From positions 1,915,881 through 1,979,880 of the forward strand of contig NZ_JRYR02000001.1 of assembly GCF_000807855.2 (NCBI RefSeq): 64,000 nucleotides of DNA, read 5' to 3'. Each line of letters begins with the position of its first letter. Positions within the stretch are counted from its first letter, which is position 1. This document shows, piece after piece, positions 54,576 to 62,876 of the stretch. The notes under the pieces were generated by a model. It saw only the letters and a program-made list of their open reading frames with translations. It was not told the DNA's origin and did no database searches. Source of the DNA: Flammeovirga pacifica. Lineage in GTDB: Bacteria > Bacteroidota > Bacteroidia > Cytophagales > Flammeovirgaceae. The position numbers were made by a program, and so were the translations under genes.

Positions 54576-54583
54576 TATTTTTG
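54576..54583 (+). promoter_or_regulatory. Candidate -7 element for the thioredoxin-DUF6952-hisE cluster
   Basis: TATTTTTG followed by CAAAGG matches TAnnTTTG, 97 bases before the thioredoxin start. No TTG -33 partner was seen. Confidence 0.4.
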
Positions 54584-54680
54584 CAAAGGTTGTAAAATTG
54601 ATTGAAAGGTGAAAATACAATATTCATTTTTGTGATTTTTAATTTTATAATCCATTAATCACCTTTAAAAAAATAAAGAA

Positions 54681-54998
54681 ATGCCAGTAATTGATGCAAA
54701 TGATAGCAACTTTAAAGAATTAATTTCTGAAAACGACAAAGTTGTGGTAAAATACTTTGCCGGTTGGTGTGGTAGTTGCCGATTATTTAAACCAAAGTTT
54801 AAACGACTTTCTGGTGATGAAAGGTTTGAAGGAATTGCATTTTTAGATGTAAACGCAGAAGAAAGCCCAGAAGCAAGAGCTTTAGCAGGTGTAAATAACT
54901 TGCCGTTTTTTGCCATCTTTAAAGGAGGGAAGCTTGTTGAAGGAGGCCCTATGTCTAAAGAAGATGCTGTTGTTGAACTCATAGAAAAATTGAAATAA
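54681..54998 (+). CDS. Thioredoxin-family protein
   Basis: A 105-residue single-domain thioredoxin. The active site is WCGSC (C30, C33; classical thioredoxin is WCGPC), and the cis-proline lies in NNLPFFAIF. It has no signal peptide, so it acts in the cytoplasm. The Ser in place of the usual Pro should raise the redox potential. The following gene starts with a one-base overlap (TAATG). An unrelated 105-residue frame on the opposite strand is a mirror shadow. Confidence 0.9.
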   Translation: MPVIDANDSNFKELISENDKVVVKYFAGWCGSCRLFKPKFKRLSGDERFEGIAFLDVNAEESPEARALAGVNNLPFFAIFKGGKLVEGGPMSKEDAVVELIEKLK

Positions 54999-55237
54999 TG
55001 AAAATTCCTGTGATTAAAAAATTAGTTGAATCCTACTCATTAGAACAACTTCAAGCTGCTGAAGAAGCACTTGCAGAAGAACAAACACCTAATATAGAAA
55101 TTGAAGGTGAAGATGAAGGAGAACAATTAACGCATGCTTTTGCTGCTATTTGGATTAAAGAAAAAGTGCTTGGAGGCGAAGAATTCAAAACAGCACTTCG
55201 TGCCTATACAACAATGGTGAGAGGAAGTATTTCTTAA
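54998..55237 (+). CDS. DUF6952-type small protein
   Basis: A 79-residue acidic helical protein beginning MKIPVIKKLVESYSLEQLQAAEEAL and containing EGEQLTHAFAAIWIKEKV. I recall this family (DUF6952) as small proteins found next to thioredoxin genes in Bacteroidota. The function is unknown. Its start overlaps the thioredoxin stop by one base, which implies coupled translation and perhaps a shared complex. Confidence 0.75.
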   Translation: MKIPVIKKLVESYSLEQLQAAEEALAEEQTPNIEIEGEDEGEQLTHAFAAIWIKEKVLGGEEFKTALRAYTTMVRGSIS

Positions 55238-55287
55238 TTTATTTCAAAACCTTTCGCTTAATAATTAATTATATAAATAGAATAAAA

Positions 55288-55572
55288 ATGGCTATAGAAT
55301 TTATAGAAGCTCTAGAAAAAACAATTAAAGATAGACACGAAAACCCTTCGGACTCGTCTTATACTAGTAGCTTATTTGCCAAAGGAATTAACAAAGTAGC
55401 TCAAAAAGTTGGAGAAGAAGCAGTTGAACTTGTTATCGAAGCAAAAGATGATAATGAAGACTTATTCTTGAACGAAGCAGCCGACCTACTTTACCATTAT
55501 ATTGTATTATTAAGAGCTAAAGGTTACAGCTTAGAAGATGTGACAAAAATATTAGAAGAACGTCACAAATAA
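55288..55572 (+). CDS. hisE: Phosphoribosyl-ATP pyrophosphatase (stand-alone HisE)
   Basis: A 94-residue all-helical MazG-type enzyme that hydrolyses PR-ATP to PR-AMP, the second step of histidine synthesis. The family motif is SYTSSLFAKGINKVAQKVGEEAVEL (split: SYTSSLFAKGINKVAQ, then KVGEEAVELVIEAK), followed by NEAADLLYHYIVLLR. Many Bacteroidota use a HisI-HisE fusion, so a stand-alone form away from other his genes is notable. It lies 50 bases after the DUF6952 gene and may be in the same unit. Confidence 0.9.
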   Translation: MAIEFIEALEKTIKDRHENPSDSSYTSSLFAKGINKVAQKVGEEAVELVIEAKDDNEDLFLNEAADLLYHYIVLLRAKGYSLEDVTKILEERHK

Positions 55573-55652
55573 ATTGGCTTCTAAAGTAGCTTTTTGTTAT
55601 CTTATTCTTACAACACACAAGAATAATTAACACGCTCTACTACTTTGTATAA

Positions 55653-56003
55653 ATGAAGACCCTAGAAAACTTATCATTTCAAAATATTACACTTATCGAA
55701 CATTATTTCGATGGAAAATTATCTCAGTTAGAAACAGAAAAATTTCTAAGGAGATTAACTATGGATAATGATTTAAGAGATGATTTTGACCTTGTTATAG
55801 AAATGAGTCCACAAATGGTGACATGGTCTCTTGAGAAAAAAAGACGAGTTCGCCTTGCCTTTTCTACAAGACACTACGGAGCTGCCGCATTACCTGTAAA
55901 AGGTAATATAGCGAAAGATCTCGTTGCCTATGGGACAGCCACAATTGCTGCTGCAGGATTGTTGGTATTTATATCAGGATTATTTGTTTTCCTAGCGTCT
56001 TAA
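55653..56003 (+). CDS. Small membrane protein with anti-sigma-like N-terminus
   Basis: A 116-residue protein with a C-terminal membrane helix (ATIAAAGLLVFISGLFVFLA). The N-terminus LIEHYFDGKLSQLETEKFLRRL resembles the opening of many anti-sigma factors in Bacteroidota (xxYLDGxLSxxExxxFxxxL), though no zinc-binding His/Cys set or sigma factor is nearby. A tail-anchored regulator is possible. It ends at a terminator. Confidence 0.6.
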   Translation: MKTLENLSFQNITLIEHYFDGKLSQLETEKFLRRLTMDNDLRDDFDLVIEMSPQMVTWSLEKKRRVRLAFSTRHYGAAALPVKGNIAKDLVAYGTATIAAAGLLVFISGLFVFLAS

Positions 56004-56017
56004 AAAGTATATAAACT

Positions 56018-56050
56018 AAAAAGTCTACCCTCTGAAAAGGTAGACTTTTT
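56018..56050 (+). terminator. Terminator downstream of the small membrane protein gene
   Basis: A 12-bp perfect inverted repeat (56018-56029 with 56039-56050) followed by a T-run. Confidence 0.85.
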
Positions 56051-56193
56051 TTTGAAAACGAAAAATTATATATCTGATTATTAGCTTTCCCTTTTCTGGA
56101 AATAGAACAGAAGAAAAGCATAATTTTATTTTTGCTTTTAATCAATTCGCTAATCTATGATTCAAAATTAAAGAAACGTAACAGTAAATAAAA

Positions 56194-56205
56194 GCGAAAT
56201 TTCGC
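56194..56205. promoter_or_regulatory. 12-bp palindrome, candidate operator
   Basis: GCGAAATTTCGC is a perfect palindrome 209 bases before the HTH regulator gene in otherwise AT-rich DNA. It could be an autoregulatory site for that regulator, which belongs to a family including RamB with similar short palindromic sites. Confidence 0.4.
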
Positions 56206-56414
56206 AAAACATTATATTTTTTTATAAAACTGTCCTAATTTTACAGATATTATCTATTTAAGGTAAAAAATCAGAATAAATTTAGGTTAACTTTATCTTT
56301 CATAGATGTAGGAAAAGTCCAAACTCTACCTACCCTAACATAAAAGGAAACAAAAATAGCTTATATTTATGCTATTATAGGAACCATCATTAACCAAGTG
56401 CGAAATAAAAGCCA

Positions 56415-57920
56415 GTGATTTTAGAGGAAAACATCCGTCTCATCTTCGGACTCAAAGTCCGTATGTACAGACAAGAAAATAACTATTCGTTATCTGAATT
56501 AGCCAAAAAAGCAGAAATGTCAGTTTCATATATCAATGAAATTGAGAAGGGAAAGAAATATCCCAAAAGAAATAAAATCACTGCATTAGCTGCCTCACTC
56601 GGTGTAAGTTATGATGAGTTAGTTTCTTTAAAAATCTCTAAGAAATTAGGGGCCATATCAAAACTTCTTAATTCTAATATTCTACAAGAATTACCTCTTG
56701 ATGTTTTTGGTCTTGAACCAAGAAATCTATTAGAGTTAATGTCTGATGCCCCTTCTAAATTATCTGCATTTATCAATACAATTGTAGAAATTTCTAGAAA
56801 TTATAACCTCACTGTAGAGAATTTCTATTTCTCTGTTTTAAGGTCTTATCAAGAAATTCATGATAATTATTTCGAGGATATCGAAAAGGCTGCTAAAGAA
56901 TTTAGAGCCAAGCAGCTTAATGACAAGGATCCTTTAGAGCAACAACTCTATTCCTATTTAAGAAATTACTGTGGGTATGAAATCGATGATGAATCGCTAA
57001 GCGAACATCATGCATTAGATTCTTTTAGGTCTGTAATCAAACCTAATAAAGATGGGATTCCCACTTTAATGATTAATAAAAAACTTAACTCTAGAAGAAA
57101 AACATTTATCTATGCTAGAGAAGCTGCTTTTCAGGTACTAGGCATTAAAGAAAGATCTTTGACTTACTCTTGGATGAGTGTGAAGTCTTTTGATATGCTC
57201 TTTAATGATTTCATGGCTACCTATTTTGCTGGTGCTCTAATTATTTCAGAAGATAAAATGATTGCCGACATCAAAGAGGTGATTGAAAGTAGAACTTTCT
57301 CTTTTGATGGTTTTATTGATTTAATTCTGAAGCATAATACTTCTCCAGAGACTTTCCTCTATCGTTTAATGAGTATTCTTCCAAAACATTTTGGTTTAAG
57401 TAAAATATTCTTCCTTAGACTAGATCATATTCCTGGAAGTAACAAATACTCACTTACAAAAGAACTTCATTTAGACGGTCTGCATAGCCCCCATGGTACT
57501 GTACTTTCAGAACACTATTGCCGTAGATGGGTTTCTCTAAAAATATTTGATGATTTAGAGAAAAGTAGACAAGAAGGCAAAGACAATAAATACATTTGTG
57601 ATGCTCAAGTGTCTAGATATATTACTTCTGGCAAAGAATACTTCTGTATTAGTGTTGCACGTGCTTTACCTCTAGTTGATGAAACTATAGATACCAGTAT
57701 TACTATTGGTTTCTTAATGAATGACGACTTCAGGCAAAAAACAAATTTCTGGCAATCTGAAAAGGTAAGAATGGAATTTGTAAATGAAACTTGTGAGCGT
57801 TGCCCTTCTGTAGACTGTTCTGTAAGAGCCTCTGAAGCTGATGTATTAAAAAAACATCAAATAGAAAAAGAAAGATATGCTGCACTAGAAGCATTATTAG
57901 GAAAAGGAGTTGTATCTTAA
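56415..57920 (+). CDS. ScfR/RamB-like HTH regulator (short-chain acyl regulator family)
   Basis: A 501-residue protein. The XRE-type HTH is at ~12-70 (LKVRMYRQENNYSLSELAKKA, then MSVSYINEIEKGKKYP). The first ATG (56463) falls inside HTH helix 1, so the GTG at 56415 is taken as start. The large C-terminal part matches the ImmA/IrrE-plus-DUF2083 layout of ScfR/RamB-type regulators: YAREAAFQVLG sits where the metallopeptidase HEXXH would be, so the zinc site appears lost. It ends with a cysteine-rich block (CERCPSVDCSVRASEA). Family members regulate acetate, propionate or fatty-acid metabolism by sensing acyl-CoA. A TonB receptor operon follows. Confidence 0.85.
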   Translation: MILEENIRLIFGLKVRMYRQENNYSLSELAKKAEMSVSYINEIEKGKKYPKRNKITALAASLGVSYDELVSLKISKKLGAISKLLNSNILQELPLDVFGLEPRNLLELMSDAPSKLSAFINTIVEISRNYNLTVENFYFSVLRSYQEIHDNYFEDIEKAAKEFRAKQLNDKDPLEQQLYSYLRNYCGYEIDDESLSEHHALDSFRSVIKPNKDGIPTLMINKKLNSRRKTFIYAREAAFQVLGIKERSLTYSWMSVKSFDMLFNDFMATYFAGALIISEDKMIADIKEVIESRTFSFDGFIDLILKHNTSPETFLYRLMSILPKHFGLSKIFFLRLDHIPGSNKYSLTKELHLDGLHSPHGTVLSEHYCRRWVSLKIFDDLEKSRQEGKDNKYICDAQVSRYITSGKEYFCISVARALPLVDETIDTSITIGFLMNDDFRQKTNFWQSEKVRMEFVNETCERCPSVDCSVRASEADVLKKHQIEKERYAALEALLGKGVVS

Positions 57921-57953
57921 AGGGTTATTTAGCCTACATAAGTCTATTCTAAA

Positions 57954-60593
57954 TTGATCAACAAAAAGTTAACATACTTATTCTTCACTTTCTCACTATT
58001 TTTCTTGACTACTTTCAACAGTACCGCTCAAGAAAAGAGGTATAATTTTGACTTTTTTGAACTAACCTATACAGAAGCAATCCAATATATCACAGATTCT
58101 TGTGGAGTAAACTTTATCTATAGTGATGATAATATCCCTATGGTTAAAAGAATTACTTATGACAAGAACGCTACTTTAAAGGAGGTATTAGACTTTATGT
58201 TTGATGGCCGTTTTCTGGGTTATCGAATTGATAATAATGAGGTAATTATTTCTGTTAAACGTATTCCTCTTGATTCTAAAGAAGGAAGACGATTACCAAA
58301 ATATACTGTAAGTGGTATTATAAGAGAAAAAAGTACCAACGAAACTATTATTGGTGCCACCGTATATTTTTCAGATTTAGATATAGGTACAGTAACCAAT
58401 ATCGGAGGATTCTTCTCAATATCTGTACCTCTAGGTGACTACAACATCAAAATAAAATCTCTTGGCTTTAAAAGTACAGATACATTAGTACATATAAATC
58501 AGGATTATCAATTAAACCTAAAACTTGATATGCATGAAACAAAACTAAAAGAAGTTTTGGTGCTATCGAGTAACTCAGAAATATTTGAAGGGGTATTAGA
58601 ACTAAGTAACATTACAAAGGTAACTCCCGAACTCACAAAAGAATTACCCATGTTCTTAGGAGAAGGTGATGTTATCAAATCATTACAATTAATGCCCGGA
58701 TTTAAGAGTGCCAATGAAGGTAGTAGCGAATTATCTGTTAGAGGTGGAGGAACAGATCAAAACCTATTTTTAATTGACAATGTCCCCATTTATAATGCGA
58801 CACATAGTTTAGGTTTCTATTCCATTTTTAACACCAACTCTTTAAAATCAGTTAAAACATATAAAAGTGGTATCCCTGCCAAATATGGAGGAAGAGGTTC
58901 ATCAGTAATTGATGTGCATTTAAGAGAAGGAAATAACCAACATTTTAATGTTTCTGGTGGAATTGGGACAATTTCAGCCAATGTAACTTTAGAAGGACCT
59001 ATTCAAAAGGAAAAATCATCTTTTATTATTTCAGGGCGTAGACCTTATACAGATTTATTTCAACTCAATAGTAGCGATGGTCTAAACTCAATTCTATTTT
59101 ATGATCTTAGTGCGAAATTAAAATTTCAACTCGATCCAAAGAATACCATTACTACTTCTGGCTATTTTAGTAGAGACAAGCTCGCTTTTGAAGATGTATC
59201 AAGTAGTGAATGGGGAAATAATACAGCTAACGTAACTTGGACTTCATTATTATCACCTAAATTATATAGCAATTTAGGCTTATGGTACACACATTATAAC
59301 GTGTCTAATATTATTAATTCTGTCCCCGAAACTAGTTACAAAACTTCATATACTATTGATGATGTTGGTTTAAAGTATACTCTAGAACATTACATCACCC
59401 CTTTTGTCACCATAAAAGGGGGAGTTGAAAGTATGTTTCATCTTTATAATTCGGGTGATATTACACCTTATGATGAAAAGAGTATTGTGACACCAACAGA
59501 AGCACAAGATATTCGCTCTTTAGAAAGTGCTGTTTACTTTGATGCCGAATGGAATATTGCAGACAAAGTTAAATTGGGAATTGGCGGGCGGTTTTCAAGA
59601 TTTGACAACTTTAAAAACAGCAGAGAAATAATAGAAAACGCAGTTCCATATACTCCAAATAACACCAATAGTAGTGTTTCTGTTCTTTCAGATACCATTT
59701 ATAATAAAGGCTTACAGATTGAGAATTCTCATCATAACTTTGACCCTAGGTTATCCATTAGTATTGGCTTATCAAGCAATCAATCTTTGAGAATTGCTTA
59801 TGATAGGATGTCACAATACACTCAAGAATTAAATATATCCACCTTGCCTTCTAACGCTGGTGTTTGGATTCCTTCAGACAAAACTATTGCACCATTAATC
59901 AATAATCAATTTAGTATTGGATACCTCAATAAGATCAATGAAGGCATGTTTGATATTTCTTTAGATGCCTATTATAAAGACTCTCAAAACATATTGGAAT
60001 TAAAACCGAATGGACAACTATTAACAGTAGACAATTTCTTAAATGATGTCACAACGGGTATCGGAAGAAGCTACGGGTTTGAGACATTATTCAGAAAAAG
60101 AAAGGGAATAGTTACAGGATCGGTTGCTTATACTTGGAGTTATTCATTGATGCAAGTAGATGATATTAATAACAACAATTGGTATCCAACCAATCAAGAT
60201 CAAAGACATGTTTTTAATATATTAGCTTCTTTCGAAATCACAAAACAGATCCAATTTTCTGCTGTTTGGAACTACGCTTCTGGTAGACCGTTTACTTCTC
60301 CTATTGGCAAGCACCATAAAGATGGTTATGTTATTCCAATCTATGGAGATAGAAACGCCGCAAGACTACCAAGTACGCATCACTTAGATATTTCGCTTAC
60401 TTTCTACCGTAAAATGCATGAACAAAAAAGAAACGAAAGTAGCTTTAACTTTTCTATCTACAATGTATACGCTAGAAAAAATACTTATTCTTATATATTT
60501 AGAAGTAATGCTATAAATCCTGAGCAATTAGAAACGGTAAAAGTCTATTTGTTTAGTATATTGCCGTCATTCAGTTACAACTTCAAGTTCTAA
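57954..60593 (+). CDS. TonB-dependent receptor with STN and carboxypeptidase-regulatory domains
   Basis: An 879-residue outer-membrane receptor. No ATG precedes the signal peptide, so a TTG start at 57954 is proposed (INKKLTYLFFTFSLFFLTT, cut near STAQ). An STN domain (~30-105, TYTEAIQYITDSCGVNFIYSD) comes first, then a CarboxypepD_reg-like domain (~115-205, SGIIREKSTNETIIGATVYF), the plug (~225-330, EGSSELSVRGGGTDQNLFLID), and a C-terminal barrel to SILPSFSYNFKF. STN domains usually signal to an anti-sigma factor, but no sigma/anti-sigma pair is adjacent. The downstream partner is a DUF4249 lipoprotein, 2 bases away. Confidence 0.93.
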   Translation: MINKKLTYLFFTFSLFFLTTFNSTAQEKRYNFDFFELTYTEAIQYITDSCGVNFIYSDDNIPMVKRITYDKNATLKEVLDFMFDGRFLGYRIDNNEVIISVKRIPLDSKEGRRLPKYTVSGIIREKSTNETIIGATVYFSDLDIGTVTNIGGFFSISVPLGDYNIKIKSLGFKSTDTLVHINQDYQLNLKLDMHETKLKEVLVLSSNSEIFEGVLELSNITKVTPELTKELPMFLGEGDVIKSLQLMPGFKSANEGSSELSVRGGGTDQNLFLIDNVPIYNATHSLGFYSIFNTNSLKSVKTYKSGIPAKYGGRGSSVIDVHLREGNNQHFNVSGGIGTISANVTLEGPIQKEKSSFIISGRRPYTDLFQLNSSDGLNSILFYDLSAKLKFQLDPKNTITTSGYFSRDKLAFEDVSSSEWGNNTANVTWTSLLSPKLYSNLGLWYTHYNVSNIINSVPETSYKTSYTIDDVGLKYTLEHYITPFVTIKGGVESMFHLYNSGDITPYDEKSIVTPTEAQDIRSLESAVYFDAEWNIADKVKLGIGGRFSRFDNFKNSREIIENAVPYTPNNTNSSVSVLSDTIYNKGLQIENSHHNFDPRLSISIGLSSNQSLRIAYDRMSQYTQELNISTLPSNAGVWIPSDKTIAPLINNQFSIGYLNKINEGMFDISLDAYYKDSQNILELKPNGQLLTVDNFLNDVTTGIGRSYGFETLFRKRKGIVTGSVAYTWSYSLMQVDDINNNNWYPTNQDQRHVFNILASFEITKQIQFSAVWNYASGRPFTSPIGKHHKDGYVIPIYGDRNAARLPSTHHLDISLTFYRKMHEQKRNESSFNFSIYNVYARKNTYSYIFRSNAINPEQLETVKVYLFSILPSFSYNFKF

Positions 60594-60595
60594 CA

Positions 60596-61456
60596 ATGAG
60601 GCTTAAGTATTTATTTTTTATTCTCCCGTTATTAGTATTCTTTGGATGTGAGGAACCTATTTTTCTAGATGTTCCTATCGGAGCTACACGCACAATTATT
60701 GATGCCAACGTTTCAGAGAGTAACTCCCTATCTAGAATTATACTTTCTCGCTCTTTGCCTTATAACGATACCACCTCGTTTCCTCCTATAGAAAATGCCT
60801 CTATTGTATTATTTCCGACAGACTTTGGTAATAATACTTTTCCTTTTAATTTCCAGGGATCTTTTAGCTATGGAGCATTATATACTCCACAGACTCAAAT
60901 AAGGCTTATTCCTAAACAATTTTATACGTTAAACGTCTTTTTACCGGGTAACGAAGTTGAACAAGATACCCTATTTCAAGCACAAGTGAGAGTCCCCACT
61001 GAAGTGCCTATAGAAAAAATCTCTTTTCGTAAGAGTCAAGATCAGTATATAGTGAGGATACATTTTACAGACCCAAAAAATGAACTAAATTATTATAGCT
61101 GGAGAATTTCACAAAAGATAAATGGGCAATTTATTTTACTTTCCCCTTCAAGGATTCCATTATCCACAGATAGAGGTATTGATGGTAAAAGTGTATTCGT
61201 AGAATATCCATTTACCTCTTTTTCGCTGAATGATACCTTACAAGTTCATTTAAAAAGTTTAGATCAATCGGTTTACAATTACTATGTGGCGGTCAATAAT
61301 TTAATTGAAGCATCAGGCACAAATGTATCGGTAGAGAACCCTCCATCCAACTTTGCGTCTACCGTTACTGGTCAATCTCCTCTCGGTTTTTTATCTGTCG
61401 AATCCGTTTCTGACACTGAGGAGTTTGCCGTAATAGATTCTCTTTTAGTTAATTGA
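60596..61456 (+). CDS. DUF4249 lipoprotein, partner of the TonB receptor
   Basis: A 286-residue lipoprotein (lipobox FFGC, C18). It matches DUF4249: after the lipid anchor come PIFLDVPIGATRTIIDANVS and IENASIVLFP, with later Ig-like strands. Such proteins sit next to TonB receptors in a SusCD-like fashion and are thought to be surface substrate-binding or capping partners. It starts 2 bases after the receptor stop. The transported substrate is unknown. Confidence 0.88.
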   Translation: MRLKYLFFILPLLVFFGCEEPIFLDVPIGATRTIIDANVSESNSLSRIILSRSLPYNDTTSFPPIENASIVLFPTDFGNNTFPFNFQGSFSYGALYTPQTQIRLIPKQFYTLNVFLPGNEVEQDTLFQAQVRVPTEVPIEKISFRKSQDQYIVRIHFTDPKNELNYYSWRISQKINGQFILLSPSRIPLSTDRGIDGKSVFVEYPFTSFSLNDTLQVHLKSLDQSVYNYYVAVNNLIEASGTNVSVENPPSNFASTVTGQSPLGFLSVESVSDTEEFAVIDSLLVN

Positions 61457-61464
61457 TAATGATG

Positions 61465-62016
61465 TCATACATCAGATTTCTTCAACTCTTCTTTCTGTAG
61501 TTTTTTGAATAACCACTCTCCTATCTTTTTTATATCAAAAGATAACCTTAACAGTTTTGGTGATAAAAATTTCAATACTTTTTTTCTAAAAAAAGCTGTA
61601 ATAAAGGGAATAGAAAACCAACCCAATGAAACTAAAATGTTATTAAAATCAACTACATAAAGTAGTGTAATAGCATTAGAAACCCATAAAATCACATCTG
61701 ATAATAAATACCATAGTTTTCTACTAGATCCAAGCTTATAAAAAGCAAATTCAACTTCATACCAATGCCTTTGGGCAATGTTGCCCATTTTCCTTGTATA
61801 CTTAGTTAAGTCTTCTCCTCCAACATCTGGAAAATAATTAATCACATCAGCATCTAATTGGATTAAAGTAGTAAAAGCATGAGAAGTACCATTTAATTCA
61901 AATGGAGTATGTATTGTTATCCCACCTTCTTCAAAAGAATTCCATATCAGTTGTGCTGCTTCTTTAGAAGCTTTAAGAGACTGTAACTGTTCTTCTGCTT
62001 GTTTTGAAGTAATCAT
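61465..62016 (-). CDS. Unknown membrane protein of the three-gene cluster (third gene)
   Basis: A 183-residue protein with two predicted membrane helices (~101-121 and ~128-146) and a basic C-terminus (KLQKEELKKS). Not recognised as a known family. It shares a motif with the two genes upstream: TLIQLDADVINYFPD (50-64) followed by NIAQRHWYEVEF. It begins 5 bases after the second gene and converges on the DUF4249 gene with only 8 bases between, no visible terminator. Confidence 0.65.
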   Translation of the reverse strand: MITSKQAEEQLQSLKASKEAAQLIWNSFEEGGITIHTPFELNGTSHAFTTLIQLDADVINYFPDVGGEDLTKYTRKMGNIAQRHWYEVEFAFYKLGSSRKLWYLLSDVILWVSNAITLLYVVDFNNILVSLGWFSIPFITAFFRKKVLKFLSPKLLRLSFDIKKIGEWLFKKLQKEELKKSDV

Positions 62017-62021
62017 GCACT

Positions 62022-62870
62022 TTATTTTTTACCAAAAAGCGATGAAAAAGCCTGTCCTGTTAAATCGGCTAAAACTTTAAATAACGAACTCCAATGTGTT
62101 GTTGCCTCATTGGTAGAACTCTGATGAAAATTCATTACCATTGTTCTTAAATCAGCAGGCATATGTACAAATTTCGGTGTTAAATAAGAAGTTACATCTC
62201 CGTCTATCTGAACAACAGTCTGAAGTAACACTTGTTGTGTCCCTAGCTCCCAAGCTTTTCTTATAGCTGTAATTTGGTCTGTCTCTAACTCCAAAGGCTC
62301 CACCTGATTCATTTCTGCAAGGGTGATATCGTTATTCCAACGATGTGACCCAAACTGTGACGGGTACATTTGATCTGAGGCACTACCTTTATCATTAAAA
62401 CTATCGTCAAACCCTTCTTTATTTGCCTTAATTTCTGATTGGTATTTTTGACGTTGATTTTTGAATAAGCCAATCATACCAGAAGATTGTCTTTCGATAC
62501 GATAAAGCATTTGGATACGATTTTTAAGATATTCTAAATCTTCATCCGTTTGCATTTTACTTTGCAAGCTTTCATAATATTCCTTTCCTCCTTGAGCGGC
62601 ATGTTTTACCTCAATATAAGAATATTCACCCGCTCCGATATTTCTCAAGACGGCCTTATTGTATCCTTGTTTATCTGTTGATTCATTAGGCTGACCAACT
62701 CTATAAGCTACACCATATTCAATAAGTACTTTACGATACCTTTCAATAATATCTCTTAAAGCTATTCTTTTATTGATAGGCATTTTAGCCCCTGTAGTAT
62801 TCTCTTTAAAGATCGTATTGACTTCTAAAGTAAGTAGTTCGCTTGCTAAAGATTTTAAAGAATTCTCCAT
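62022..62870 (-). CDS. Unknown soluble protein of the three-gene cluster (second gene)
   Basis: A 282-residue protein without a signal peptide or membrane helix. It contains ELLTLEVNTIF (11-21), a helical middle section, and near the C-terminus TVVQIDGDVTSYLTPKF (218-234) followed by NFHQSS (247-252), a segment shared with both neighbours. No family was recognised. It is 6 bases after the first gene and 5 before the third, so all three are an operon. Confidence 0.68.
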   Translation of the reverse strand: MENSLKSLASELLTLEVNTIFKENTTGAKMPINKRIALRDIIERYRKVLIEYGVAYRVGQPNESTDKQGYNKAVLRNIGAGEYSYIEVKHAAQGGKEYYESLQSKMQTDEDLEYLKNRIQMLYRIERQSSGMIGLFKNQRQKYQSEIKANKEGFDDSFNDKGSASDQMYPSQFGSHRWNNDITLAEMNQVEPLELETDQITAIRKAWELGTQQVLLQTVVQIDGDVTSYLTPKFVHMPADLRTMVMNFHQSSTNEATTHWSSLFKVLADLTGQAFSSLFGKK

Positions 62871-62876
62871 TTTAGT

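Larger units (their letters stand above)
56004..56414. other. 411-base intergenic region upstream of the ScfR-like regulator
   Basis: It holds a terminator (56018-56050), a 12-bp perfect palindrome (56194-56205), and AT-rich sequence without a convincing ORF. No RNA gene was recognised. Confidence 0.6.

Noticed and set aside
54665-54982. 105-residue frame opposite the thioredoxin gene
   Set aside because: Exact antisense of a well-recognised thioredoxin; serine-rich shadow frame.
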